From Bacteroides sp. (GTDB lineage: Bacteria > Bacteroidota > Bacteroidia > Bacteroidales > Bacteroidaceae), in NCBI GenBank assembly GCA_017621035.1, contig JAGATY010000045.1, positions 1-56,108 of the forward strand: a stretch of DNA of 56,108 nt. Reading direction: 5' to 3'. A program made the position numbers and the translations under genes. The number at the start of each line of letters is the position of its first letter. Position 1 is the first letter of the stretch. This document shows positions 16,488-25,228 of the stretch, piece by piece. The notes below the pieces were generated by a model. It saw only the letters and a list, made by a program, of their open reading frames with translations. It was not told where the DNA came from and did not search any database.

Positions 16488-16547
16488 AAGGAAATGAAGA
16501 ATGAAGAGCCAAGGAACTATTCCATTCTTAACTCTTCATTCTTCATT
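16488..16547. repeat. TCTTCATTCTTCATT inverted repeat between lpd and dacB
   Basis: AATGAAGAATGAAGAG (from about 16492) faces CTCTTCATTCTTCATT (to 16547). This is the same terminal motif as in the efflux-operon spacers at 7905-8022 and 20141-20245. No hairpin with a T run, so not an obvious terminator. Confidence 0.65.
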
Positions 16548-16550
16548 ATC

Positions 16551-17894
16551 TTAAAGTTCCCTGAATATCTCCCCTACCGTGGGATGCGGGAATACGATGC
16601 GCTTCCACTGCTCGGTAGTCAGTTTCAGCTCGATGGCCATACCTGCTAGGGTGATGATTTCAGAAGCCGGGTTGCCCAGCAGGTGTGCGCCCAGTATGGT
16701 GTCATCCTCTGCCAACAGCAGTTTGCACACGCCATTGACACCTTCATTCTCTGCAACAAAACGACCACTGAAAGCCATGGGAAGTTGTTTTACGCGATAG
16801 GCTATGCCCTGTTTCTGCAAGGACTCTTCGGTAGCACCCACGCCGGCAATTTCGGGATTGGTGTAAACTACACCGGGAATGGCACGGTAGCTCATGGAGT
16901 CTTCCTTACCCAGTATGTGATGCACGGCTACTTCGGCTTCACGCACAGCGGTGTGTGCCAGCAAGGAGAAGCCGGTAAGGTCGCCACACACATAAACGCC
17001 GGGTAACGAGGTTTGCATATGAGCATCTACCTGCGGGTTGCCACGTTCGTTCTTTTCCAACGGAAGGTTCTCCAGACCGAATCCTTTCAGTACGGGACGC
17101 CGGCCTACACTCATCAGTAACCGTTCGGCAACCACATTTCCCGTTCCTTCGGCTGTATCATAGTTCACCTGTATGCCGGCCTCACTTTGTGCCAAAGAGG
17201 TTACTTTGGTCTTCAACAGGAACTTAACGCCTCGTTTAGCATACTCGGCACGCAACAGGGCAGAGAGTTCCTTATCCATACCTCCCAGAATCTCATCCAG
17301 CATCTCCACCACCGTTACCTCTACTCCCAAACTGTTGAAGAATGAGGCAAACTCCATGCCGATTACTCCACCGCCAATGATGGCCAATGAAGCGGGCAAC
17401 TCTTTACTGTCGAGTGCATCACGATGTGTCCAATAGGGAACGTTATCCACTCCGGGAATGGCAGGAATAAAGGTCTCGGAACCGGTGCAGAGAAGGAGGT
17501 TGTCACACTCATATACAGCTTCACCACACTGCACATGGTTTTTGTCCAGCACAAAAGCTTCACCCGTCACCATGGTTACTCCGGCAGCTGTTAGTTTGGC
17601 TTTTACACCTAACACCAGCTTGCGCACCACCTTCTGTTTGCGGGCAACAATCTTGGGGAGGTCTGCTTCGGGTGTTCCTTCTACTTTTACGGCATACTTC
17701 TGTGCATGGCGGGCGCTATCCAACGTCTTGGCCGAATAGAGTAATGTCTTGGTTGGAATACACCCTTCGTTTAAGCATACACCACCCAAACTGTGTTTCT
17801 CGAAAATTACTACACTGAGTCCGGCGTGTCCGGCTGCTTCGGCTGCTGTATAGCCTGCCGGTCCTCCACCGATAATGGCAAGTTGATATCTCAT
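16551..17894 (-). CDS. lpdA: Dihydrolipoyl dehydrogenase
   Basis: A 447-residue FAD-dependent disulfide oxidoreductase that reoxidises lipoyl groups of 2-oxoacid dehydrogenase or glycine-cleavage complexes. Features: FAD-binding GGGPAGYTAAEAAG (9-22), redox-active disulfide GGVCLNEGCIPTK (C40, C45), NAD-binding IIGGGVIGMEFASFFNSLG (about 172-190), second FAD motif VYVCGDLTG, and the C-terminal active-site HPTVGE near residue 440. No acyltransferase or E1 genes are adjacent, so its complex is encoded elsewhere. Slightly shorter than typical (about 460). Confidence 0.93.
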   Translation of the reverse strand: MRYQLAIIGGGPAGYTAAEAAGHAGLSVVIFEKHSLGGVCLNEGCIPTKTLLYSAKTLDSARHAQKYAVKVEGTPEADLPKIVARKQKVVRKLVLGVKAKLTAAGVTMVTGEAFVLDKNHVQCGEAVYECDNLLLCTGSETFIPAIPGVDNVPYWTHRDALDSKELPASLAIIGGGVIGMEFASFFNSLGVEVTVVEMLDEILGGMDKELSALLRAEYAKRGVKFLLKTKVTSLAQSEAGIQVNYDTAEGTGNVVAERLLMSVGRRPVLKGFGLENLPLEKNERGNPQVDAHMQTSLPGVYVCGDLTGFSLLAHTAVREAEVAVHHILGKEDSMSYRAIPGVVYTNPEIAGVGATEESLQKQGIAYRVKQLPMAFSGRFVAENEGVNGVCKLLLAEDDTILGAHLLGNPASEIITLAGMAIELKLTTEQWKRIVFPHPTVGEIFREL

Positions 17895-18044
17895 AAGTAT
17901 TATCTTTACGGTTTTGAGGCTGCAAGATACGCAACAATTCGGAAATAAAGGGTTTCTTCCGGCAGTTTTCTTTCTTTTTCCTTGAAAAGAGTGTTTTGCA
18001 AGGCGTAAAATAGGAAGAAGTTTCTCTTACTTTTATATAAGAGT

Positions 18045-18875
18045 CTAAAGTTCATTCCGGTACTTCAGTGGTGAGAGTCCTGTATGCTTCTTAAAGTAAC
18101 GCCCGAAAAAGGATTGGTCAGGAAAGTGGAGGCGGTTGGATATCTCTTGCACGCTGAGATTGGTGGACTTCAACATTGCCTTAATCTCAAGAATAACATG
18201 CTTGTCGATGATGCTTTTGGCTGTAGTACCTGTCACTCGTTGCACCACGGTAGAGAGGTAGCGCGAACTGATACACAGACGGTCGGCATAAAACGATACT
18301 TCCCGCTGTTCGGCACAATGCTCATGGACAAGTTGTACATAGCGCTTGAACAACTCTTCCTGTCTGCTGATGCCTTCCGGCTGACGCGCTAAGAACAGAC
18401 GACGTGTCTTGTCATAGATATCAAGTAGAAAGCTTTGGATGTGGTTGTAAAGGATTTGCTGGCGAAAACAATTCTCGGTATCTAGGTACAGTTCCTCAAT
18501 GAAAGCCAGCATTCGGTTGATACTTCGGATGCGGTCATCAGGCAGAAGTACAGCAGGTGTCTCCTTCAGGAAACGATAGAAGGAGGGATCAAGACGGGTA
18601 GTGACGTCGTGGAAAAGGGTTTGCGGAAAAAGAATGTAGGTCGCCACAAAGTCTTCACTCACTTGTGCGTTACCGATGATGATGCCGGGAATCAGTACCA
18701 TGTGGGTATCTTTTTTAATGTGATACACTTCTGAGTCTATCTCAAGCGTTGCCTCTCCTTGCCGGCAAAGAAAGATGCAAGCCTCTTTCAGTTTGGAAAA
18801 GCGGTTGAGTATCAGCCTACAATCGTCTGTCCGGACGATAAACTCTTGTTCGTCTTTCAGTTCCAATGTTCCCAT
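18045..18875 (-). CDS. AraC-family regulator of the right efflux operon
   Basis: A 276-residue regulator. The sensor domain (1-150) includes LCRQGEATLEIDSEVYHIKKD. The AraC DNA-binding domain at 175-276 has HTH1 VSFYADRLCISSRYLSTVVQRVTG and HTH2 LSVQEISNRLHFPDQSFFGRYFKKHTGLSPLKYR. It is transcribed divergently from the adaptor gene at 19025 across a 149-bp region, mirroring the left operon. TACCTTTG at 18894-18901 is its likely -7 box. It shares only scattered identity with the left regulator outside the HTH, suggesting different ligands. Confidence 0.92.
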   Translation of the reverse strand: MGTLELKDEQEFIVRTDDCRLILNRFSKLKEACIFLCRQGEATLEIDSEVYHIKKDTHMVLIPGIIIGNAQVSEDFVATYILFPQTLFHDVTTRLDPSFYRFLKETPAVLLPDDRIRSINRMLAFIEELYLDTENCFRQQILYNHIQSFLLDIYDKTRRLFLARQPEGISRQEELFKRYVQLVHEHCAEQREVSFYADRLCISSRYLSTVVQRVTGTTAKSIIDKHVILEIKAMLKSTNLSVQEISNRLHFPDQSFFGRYFKKHTGLSPLKYRNEL

Positions 18876-18893
18876 GTCTTCTTGTTTTGACTA

Positions 18894-18997
18894 CAAAGGT
18901 AAGCTCTTTTAGGATGATTTGCGACAAGTAGTTCCGATTTTGAACAATACCAGCTAAATCTGTAACGGGCTTCTGTGAGGAAATCGCCCTACCTTTG
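18894..18997. promoter_or_regulatory. Divergent promoters between AraC regulator and right efflux operon
   Basis: TACCTTTG on the minus strand (18894-18901) points to the regulator. TACCTTTG on the plus strand (18990-18997) points to the efflux operon, about 28 nt from its ATG. No good TTTG -33 box precedes the latter, consistent with dependence on an activator. Confidence 0.55.
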
Positions 18998-19024
18998 CAG
19001 CCGAATTCAAAATGACAAATATCA

Positions 19025-20140
19025 ATGATTAGAATGACGAAAAACCGGACGCTGCTGATGACATTTATCGGTAGCGCAATGCTGTTTGCGGCTTGTAAAG
19101 AGGCTTCTGTCGCACAGCCTGAAGTGGAGTATGCGGTACTCACCGTGACCCCTTCCGACAAAGTATTAACCTCGACCTATTCGGCTACCATACGGGGTCG
19201 GCAAGACATCGACATCTTTCCGCAAGTGTCGGGAACACTTACTCGCCTTTGTGTGTCTGAAGGAGAAGAGGTGCACAAAGGACAAGTGCTGTTTATTATC
19301 GATCAGGTACCTTATCGGGCAGCTCTGAATACCGCCACGGCTAATGTAGAGGCAGCCAAAGCCGGTGTGGCAACCGCCCAACTGAACTATGACAGTGCCA
19401 AAGAGCTTTATGCCAAGAAGGTGATTTCAGAACATCAGTTGAAAACCACCGAGAATGGTTACCTCACAGCCAAGGCACAACTTGCACAAGCCGAAGCACA
19501 AGAAGTGAATGCCAGAAACAGTCTTTCATACACCGAGGTCAAAAGCCCGGCAGACGGTGTGGTAGGCATGTTACCCTATCGCGTGGGTACTTTAGTCAGC
19601 CCGGCCGGAATGCCTCAGCCATTGACTACCGTCAGTGATAACAGTAGTATGTATGTCTATTTCTCCATGACAGAAAACCAGCTGTTGGCTTTGACCCGTC
19701 AATATGGTTCCAAGAAGGAGGCTTTAAAGAACATGCCACCCGTCCGACTCCAGCTGAACGACGGTTCGGTATATGCCGAAAGCGGACATATTGAAAGCAT
19801 CAGTGGGGTGGTAGACCGCACAACCGGTACTGCAGGACTTCGGGCCGTCTTCTCCAACAAGAACGGCTTGCTCTACAGTGGAACTTCAGGCAATGTCTTG
19901 TTACCGAATCACCGCAGTGGCGTGATTGCCATCCCACAAAACCTAACCTTCGAAATCCAGGACAAGACATATGTATATAAGGTAATAGATGGCAAAGCAA
20001 GTGCAGCCCCAGTAGTGGTGAGCCGTGTGAACGGTGGCCAGGAATACATTGTGGAAAGCGGCCTGCAGGCAGGCGATGTGATTGTGGCCGAAGGTGTAGG
20101 GCTGCTGAGAGAGGGAACACCTATAAAAATGAAGAATTAA
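19025..20140 (+). CDS. RND efflux periplasmic adaptor, MexA/AcrA type (right operon)
   Basis: A 371-residue membrane-fusion lipoprotein: lipobox MLFAAC (C24), barrel-sandwich half SGTLTRLCVSEGEEVHKGQVL, alpha-hairpin LNTATANVEAAKAGVATAQL to AEAQEVNARNSL, second half YTEVKSPADGVVGMLP, beta-barrel and membrane-proximal domain ending GLLREGTPIKMKN. MIRMTKNRT offers two in-frame ATGs; either keeps the signal peptide. Very close in layout to 8016-9128, with long identical stretches (IDQVPYRAALNTA; MYVYFSMTENQLLALTRQ). Confidence 0.94.
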   Translation: MIRMTKNRTLLMTFIGSAMLFAACKEASVAQPEVEYAVLTVTPSDKVLTSTYSATIRGRQDIDIFPQVSGTLTRLCVSEGEEVHKGQVLFIIDQVPYRAALNTATANVEAAKAGVATAQLNYDSAKELYAKKVISEHQLKTTENGYLTAKAQLAQAEAQEVNARNSLSYTEVKSPADGVVGMLPYRVGTLVSPAGMPQPLTTVSDNSSMYVYFSMTENQLLALTRQYGSKKEALKNMPPVRLQLNDGSVYAESGHIESISGVVDRTTGTAGLRAVFSNKNGLLYSGTSGNVLLPNHRSGVIAIPQNLTFEIQDKTYVYKVIDGKASAAPVVVSRVNGGQEYIVESGLQAGDVIVAEGVGLLREGTPIKMKN

Positions 20141-20245
20141 GAATTAAGAATGAGGAATTGGCTCCGCATGGCGATTTTTCGCATTCGCTCAACAACGCGT
20201 CTTCATTTCGTTGCGAAGCAACTATCCTTCATTCTTCATTAAAAC
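20141..20245. repeat. Inverted-repeat spacer inside the right efflux operon
   Basis: AATTAAGAATGAGGAATTG on the left and ATCCTTCATTCTTCATTAA on the right surround small palindromes, including TTGCGAAGCAA. The layout equals the spacer at 7905-8022, where the hairpin before the right end is GTCGCatcGCGAC. Confidence 0.6.
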
Positions 20246-20255
20246 GAAGTGAACT

Positions 20256-23200
20256 ATGAACTTAAGAACCTTTATAGAACGTCCGGTACTTTCAGCCGTT
20301 ATCTCCATTGGCATTGTCATTGTGGGACTGATTGGTTTGAAAACACTGCCGGTTGAACAATATCCCGACATTGCACCACCCACTGTTATGGTGATGACCA
20401 ACTATTATGGTGCAAGTGCCGAAACTCTTCAGAAGAGTGTTATCGCTCCGCTGGAAGAAGCTATCAACGGTGTAGAAGACATGACCTACATGACTTCCAC
20501 TGCCACCAATGCAGGCTCCGTGGAAATTATGGTCTATTTCCGCCAAGGAACCGACCCTGACATGGCGGCCGTGAATGTACAGAACCGTGTGGCAATGGCT
20601 ACCGGTCAGCTTCCTGCCGAAGTAACTCAGGTGGGTGTATCTACCATCAAGCGTCAGAATTCCATGCTTCAGGTGTTTACGCTGAGCAGCCCTGACGACA
20701 GTTATGATGAAGAGTTCCTCAGTAACTACATCAGTATCAACCTGAAACCAGAGATTCTTCGCCTGGAAGGTGTAGGCCAATTGGTGGTATTGGGCGGTAA
20801 CTACTCCATGCGTGTGTGGATGAAGCCCGACGTGATGGCACAGTACAAACTGATTCCCTCGGATGTAATTTACGCCTTGGCAGAACAGAACATAGAGTCG
20901 GCTACCGGTGCTTTTGGTGAGAACTCAAAGGAGACTTACCAATACACCATGAAGTACAAGGGTCGTAAGCAGACGCCTGAGGAATTTGGCGAAATTGTAG
21001 TACGCAGTTCGGCAGATGGTGAAGTACTGAAACTGAAAGACATTGCCGACATAGAGTTGGGTATCGACAGCTATTCATATGTGGGTAAACTGAATGGTCA
21101 TCCAGGCATTGGTTGCTTGGTGTTCCAGACTGCCGGAAGTAACGCTACAAAAGTAAACGCCAGCATTGATGCTTTTCTGGAAGAGGCTCGTAAGGATCTT
21201 CCCAAGGGTGTAGAACTAACACAGGTGATGTCCTCCAACGACTTCTTGTTTGCCTCCATCCACGAAGTGGTGAAGACCTTGCTTGAGGCCATCTTCCTTG
21301 TGATTCTTGTGGTGTATATCTTCTTGCAAGATATTCGTTCCACCCTTATTCCGCTGGTCGGTATCGGGGTATCACTGGTCGGTACGTTTGCTTTCATGGC
21401 AATAGCCGGATTCAGTGTAAACCTGATTACGCTGTTTGCCCTCGTGCTGGTCATCGGTACGGTGGTGGATGACGCCATTGTGGTGGTAGAGGCTGTCCAG
21501 GCACGCTTCGACGTAGGATATAAGTCCTCCTACATGGCCAGCATCGATGCCATGAAGGGCATCAGCAATGCTGTTATCACCTCTTCACTTGTGTTCATGG
21601 CAGTGTTCATTCCTGTATCGTTCATGAGTGGAACTTCAGGAACCTTCTACACTCAGTTTGGTCTGACAATGGCGGTAGCAGTAGGTATCTCGGCCATCAA
21701 TGCCTTGACATTAAGCCCTGCCCTCTGTGCCTTGTTACTGAAGCCTTACGTGAATGAAGACGGCACAGTAAAGAATAACTTTGCCGCCCGTTTCCGCAAA
21801 GCGTTCAATGCAGCCTTTTCTACAATGGTTGAGAAATACAAAAACGGTGTTCTGTTCTTCATAAAACGTCGTTGGCTTACCTGGAGTCTGCTGGTTGCTT
21901 CTGTAGTACTGTTGGTATTCCTGATGAGCAACACCAAGACAGGTCTCGTTCCCGACGAAGACCAAGGGGTAGTACTGGTCAATGTCACCACTCCTTCAGG
22001 CAGTTCATTGGCTACTACTGACAAGATTATGGATGAGCTTCGTAAGCGTCTGGAAACCCTTCCGGGACTAGAAAACCTCTCCAGCACCACCGGTTATGGA
22101 TTGATTTCAGGCCAGGGTAACTCAGCAGGTATGTTCATTGTGGGTCTGAAGGACTGGAGTGAACGTAACAAGGATGAGGAGCAGGTGCAAGCAGTCATCA
22201 ATCAGATTTATGCCGTGACCGCTGATGTCAAAGATGCAAGCGTGTTTGCCATGGCTCCGGGTATGATTCCGGGCTATGGTATGGGTAACTCGCTTGACCT
22301 GAATGTACAGGATAAGATGGGTGGCGACCTTGGTGAGTTCAATCGTCACACGTGGGCATACATTGCCGCCTTGAACGAGCGTCCTGAAATTGCACGCGCT
22401 TACTCTACTTTTGCCATCAACTACCCGCAATGGGAGGTGGATGTGAATGCTGCCAAGTGTAAGCGTGCAGGCATTGCACCGAATGAGGTGTTGACTACTT
22501 TGGCCGGCTACTACGGTGGTCAGTATGTGTCCGACTTCAATCGTTTCTCTAAGGTTTATCGTGTGATGATTCAAGCCAATCCAAAGTATCGTCTCGATGA
22601 GGCTTCACTCAACAACACCTTTGTGCGTATGGGCAATGGTGAGATGGCTCCTCTCAGTCAGTTTGTCACTCTGAAGCGTGTCTATGGTGCTGAAACCTTG
22701 AACCGCTTCAACATGTACAACTCCATCGCTGTGAGTGTGATGCCAGCCGAAGGCTATAGTACAGGCGATGCACTGAAAGTGGTGAAAGAGGTAGCTGCCA
22801 GTACTTTGCCGAAAGGCTACGGTTATGACTTTGGCGGCATCACTCGTGAGGAAAACGAAGCCAGCGGTGGTACGGCCATCATCTTTGGTATCTGTATTCT
22901 GATGATTTACCTCATTCTCTGTGCTTTGTATGAGAGTTTCCTGGTGCCGTTTGCCGTCATCCTGTCTGTGCCGGCCGGTTTGATGGGCTCATTCCTCTTT
23001 GCCAAAATCATGGGATTGGAAAATAACATCTACCTGCAGACCGGTTTGATTATGCTGATTGGTCTGTTGGCAAAGACAGCCATTCTTCTTACCGAATATG
23101 CAGCCGAACGTCGTAAGGCTGGCATGAGCCTGACCTCTGCTGCTCTGAGTGCTGCCAAAGCCCGTTTGCGTCCTATCTTGATGACTGCCGGAACCATGAT

Positions 23201-23480
23201 TTTCGGTTTGCTTCCATTGATGGTGGCTACCGGAGTGGGTGCCAATGGTAACCGCTCACTTGGTACAGGTGCTGTGGGTGGTATGGTTATCGGTACCTTG
23301 GCTTTGCTTTTCATTGTGCCTACTCTCTTCATTGTCTTCCAGTACCTGCAGGAGAAGATTCGTCCCAATCAGGCTGAGCCTTCTCACGACTGGCAGATTC
23401 AGGAAGAGTATGTAGAGATGGAAGAAGAGCGCAAGCACCATCTGCTGATGAAGAAGGAAGAGAAAGGAAAGAAGTTTTGA
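20256..23480 (+). CDS. RND multidrug efflux permease, HAE-1 type (right operon)
   Basis: A 1074-residue AcrB/MexB-type proton antiporter. QYPDIAPPTVMV, TM4 GTVVDDAIVVVEAV (D405, D406, the same numbering as the left pump) and TM10 GLLAKTAILLTEYA carry the proton-relay residues. The porter domain includes FRQGTDPDMAAVNVQNRV and PGMIPGYGMGNS. It ends in a charged tail (EEERKHHLLMKKEEKGKKF). About 60-65% identical to the left pump by eye over the first 400 residues, so the duplication is old at the protein level. Confidence 0.95.
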   Translation: MNLRTFIERPVLSAVISIGIVIVGLIGLKTLPVEQYPDIAPPTVMVMTNYYGASAETLQKSVIAPLEEAINGVEDMTYMTSTATNAGSVEIMVYFRQGTDPDMAAVNVQNRVAMATGQLPAEVTQVGVSTIKRQNSMLQVFTLSSPDDSYDEEFLSNYISINLKPEILRLEGVGQLVVLGGNYSMRVWMKPDVMAQYKLIPSDVIYALAEQNIESATGAFGENSKETYQYTMKYKGRKQTPEEFGEIVVRSSADGEVLKLKDIADIELGIDSYSYVGKLNGHPGIGCLVFQTAGSNATKVNASIDAFLEEARKDLPKGVELTQVMSSNDFLFASIHEVVKTLLEAIFLVILVVYIFLQDIRSTLIPLVGIGVSLVGTFAFMAIAGFSVNLITLFALVLVIGTVVDDAIVVVEAVQARFDVGYKSSYMASIDAMKGISNAVITSSLVFMAVFIPVSFMSGTSGTFYTQFGLTMAVAVGISAINALTLSPALCALLLKPYVNEDGTVKNNFAARFRKAFNAAFSTMVEKYKNGVLFFIKRRWLTWSLLVASVVLLVFLMSNTKTGLVPDEDQGVVLVNVTTPSGSSLATTDKIMDELRKRLETLPGLENLSSTTGYGLISGQGNSAGMFIVGLKDWSERNKDEEQVQAVINQIYAVTADVKDASVFAMAPGMIPGYGMGNSLDLNVQDKMGGDLGEFNRHTWAYIAALNERPEIARAYSTFAINYPQWEVDVNAAKCKRAGIAPNEVLTTLAGYYGGQYVSDFNRFSKVYRVMIQANPKYRLDEASLNNTFVRMGNGEMAPLSQFVTLKRVYGAETLNRFNMYNSIAVSVMPAEGYSTGDALKVVKEVAASTLPKGYGYDFGGITREENEASGGTAIIFGICILMIYLILCALYESFLVPFAVILSVPAGLMGSFLFAKIMGLENNIYLQTGLIMLIGLLAKTAILLTEYAAERRKAGMSLTSAALSAAKARLRPILMTAGTMIFGLLPLMVATGVGANGNRSLGTGAVGGMVIGTLALLFIVPTLFIVFQYLQEKIRPNQAEPSHDWQIQEEYVEMEEERKHHLLMKKEEKGKKF

Positions 23481-23561
23481 TTTACTATTTAGCGATTTTA
23501 CGATTTACTATTTAGCAATTTACTATCTACTATTTAGCGATTTACAATTTACTATTTACAG
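23481..23561 (+). repeat. Array of 7-8-bp repeats between permease and channel genes
   Basis: The 81-bp spacer consists almost wholly of variants of yATTTAb (TTTACTATTTAGCGA and similar, about ten units). Stops occur in all forward frames, so it does not code. In the left operon the matching position carries the 41-codon ORF instead. Confidence 0.7.
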
Positions 23562-24923
23562 ATGAAGAAAGCTATATATATAATAGGTGTGGCCGCAACT
23601 CTCAGCAGTTGCGGCATCTACACCAACTACCACAAGGCTGAGGAGGTGCCAACCGCACTCTATGGTGAAGAGGTGGCGGTGGAAGATACCGTAAACCTGG
23701 CTAACTTAAGCTGGCGCGAACTGTTTACCGACCCGCTGCTGCAAGGGCTGATAGAGAAAGGATTACAGCACAATACCGACCTGCAAAGTGCCCGTCTGCG
23801 GGTGGAGCAGGCAGAAGCTTCTCTGCTCTCTGCCAAGCTGGCTTATCTGCCTTCGTTTGCATTGGCACCACAAGGCACGGTAAGCAGTTTCGATAACATG
23901 AAAGCGACTCAGACCTACCAGCTACCTGTTGCGGCCGGTTGGCAGATTGACCTCTTTGGCGGTATTCGCAATGCCAAGAAACAGGCGAAAGCTTTGTATG
24001 AACAGAGCGAGGACTACCGCCAAGCCGTACAGACCGGGGTAATAACAGGCATCGCTAACCTGTACTACACGCTGCAAATGCTTGATGCACAGTTGGCTAT
24101 CAGCGAGCAGACCGAGCAGTCGTGGGGTGAGAGCGTCAACTCCATCCGTGCCCTGAAGGAGGCCGGCATGGCCAATGAAGCAGCCGTGGGTCAGCTGGAA
24201 GCAGCCTGGTACAGTGTGCAGACGTCGGTACTCAGCTTGCGGGAGCAAATCAATCAGGTGGAGAACTCACTTTCACTCCTCTTGGCAGAGGCTCCTCACA
24301 AGATTGAGCGCAACTCAGAAACAATGTTCACCTATCCCACGAAACTGGCTGTAGGTCTGCCGGTTCAGTTACTGGCAAACCGTCCGGATGTGCGTGCCGC
24401 AGAGCGTCAACTGGAGGCAGCCTTCTACAGTACCAATGCAGCCCGCTCTGCCTTTTGGCCCAACATCACGCTGAGCGGTTCGGCAGGCTGGACCAACTCG
24501 GCCGGGACAATGATTATCAACCCGGGAAAGTTTGTGGCAGCTGCTGTGGCTTCACTCACCCAACCGCTTTTCGCTCAAGGTCAACTGATTGCCCGTCATA
24601 AGATTGCCAAGGCCACACAGGAGCAGGCCTCACTCTCCTTTCAACAAGCACTGCTGAATGCGGGAGCCGAGGTGAATGAGGCACTGGTGGCGTGTCAGAC
24701 TTCAAGAGAGAAATCATTGCTGATTGCCAGTCAGGTAACTGCTCTGCAAAAAGCCTATGAGAGCACTTCACTCCTCATGCAGCACGGCAGCACCACCTAC
24801 CTGGAGGTACTCACTGCCCAACAGTCCCTGCTCACTGCCCAACTCCAGCAAGAGGCCAACCGATTTATGGAGATACAGAGCGTCATCTCACTCTATCAGG
24901 CATTGGGTGGAGGAAGAGAGTAA
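23562..24923 (+). CDS. TolC/OprM-type outer-membrane efflux channel lipoprotein (right operon)
   Basis: A 453-residue outer-membrane factor: lipobox ATLSSC (C17), first OEP half LSWRELFTDPLLQGLIEKGL and LRVEQAEASLLSAKLAYLP, second half LLANRPDVRAAERQLEAAFYS, FWPNITLSGSAGWTNSAG and FQQALLNAGAEVNEAL, C-terminus LYQALGGGRE. Last gene of the rightward efflux operon. Its last 72 coding bases are about 82% identical to the left channel gene, less than the noncoding flank that follows. Confidence 0.93.
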   Translation: MKKAIYIIGVAATLSSCGIYTNYHKAEEVPTALYGEEVAVEDTVNLANLSWRELFTDPLLQGLIEKGLQHNTDLQSARLRVEQAEASLLSAKLAYLPSFALAPQGTVSSFDNMKATQTYQLPVAAGWQIDLFGGIRNAKKQAKALYEQSEDYRQAVQTGVITGIANLYYTLQMLDAQLAISEQTEQSWGESVNSIRALKEAGMANEAAVGQLEAAWYSVQTSVLSLREQINQVENSLSLLLAEAPHKIERNSETMFTYPTKLAVGLPVQLLANRPDVRAAERQLEAAFYSTNAARSAFWPNITLSGSAGWTNSAGTMIINPGKFVAAAVASLTQPLFAQGQLIARHKIAKATQEQASLSFQQALLNAGAEVNEALVACQTSREKSLLIASQVTALQKAYESTSLLMQHGSTTYLEVLTAQQSLLTAQLQQEANRFMEIQSVISLYQALGGGRE

Positions 24924-25060
24924 AACCCCCTTCCGACCCCACTCAGAATGCCTTCTGAAGGGGGTGAACATCAGATAACGACTGATGTAGGATTAGTCGT
25001 TATTTCATCCTCACCCCCTTTTTTGCCCCCTTTTCTTCACCCCTTCCCTCTCACTTTTTC
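24924..25060 (+). repeat. Operon-end palindromic element, right efflux arm (short copy)
   Basis: Starts right after the channel stop: CCCCCTTC pairs with GAAGGGGG, then ATAACGACTGATGTAGGATT followed by AGTCGTTAT forms a second hairpin. A pyrimidine tract (CCCCCTTTTTTGCCCCC, CTTCACCCCTTCCCTCTC) follows. It is the inverted counterpart of 2941-3105, about 90% identical over about 130 bases, but with two repeat units fewer. Probably terminates the operon. Confidence 0.75.
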
Positions 25061-25116
25061 ACGCTGGGACTTCAAGCCCTCCGTCTTCCCTAAGAATTGT
25101 CTATTGTTAGCACACC

Positions 25117-25194
25117 CAACCGACAATATTTCCAAAAACTGTCGGTTGGAACCGACAATAATTGATAAAAACTGTTGGTTGGAACCGACAAAAA
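25117..25194 (+). repeat. Tandem 33-bp palindromic units upstream of the AAA_14 gene
   Basis: Two and a half units, each starting CCGACAATA and ending ACTGTYGGTTGGAA, so each unit is an inverted repeat (CCGACA...TGTCGG). The last unit runs into the promoter: TTGGAACC sits where the -33 box would be, relative to TACTTTTG at 25198. An operator or an RNA hairpin array is possible. Confidence 0.7.
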
Positions 25195-25197
25195 CAC

Positions 25198-25205
25198 TAC
25201 TTTTG
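25198..25205 (+). promoter_or_regulatory. -7 promoter box of the AAA_14 ATPase gene
   Basis: TACTTTTG matches TAnnTTTG, 24 nt before the ATG at 25229 and directly after the palindromic array. Confidence 0.6.
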
Positions 25206-25228
25206 TGCCGTAAACAAACGATAGTGAT

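Noticed and set aside
25117-25194. 33-bp tandem repeats considered as a CRISPR array
   Set aside because: Units are contiguous without spacers, and only 2.5 are present next to a promoter.
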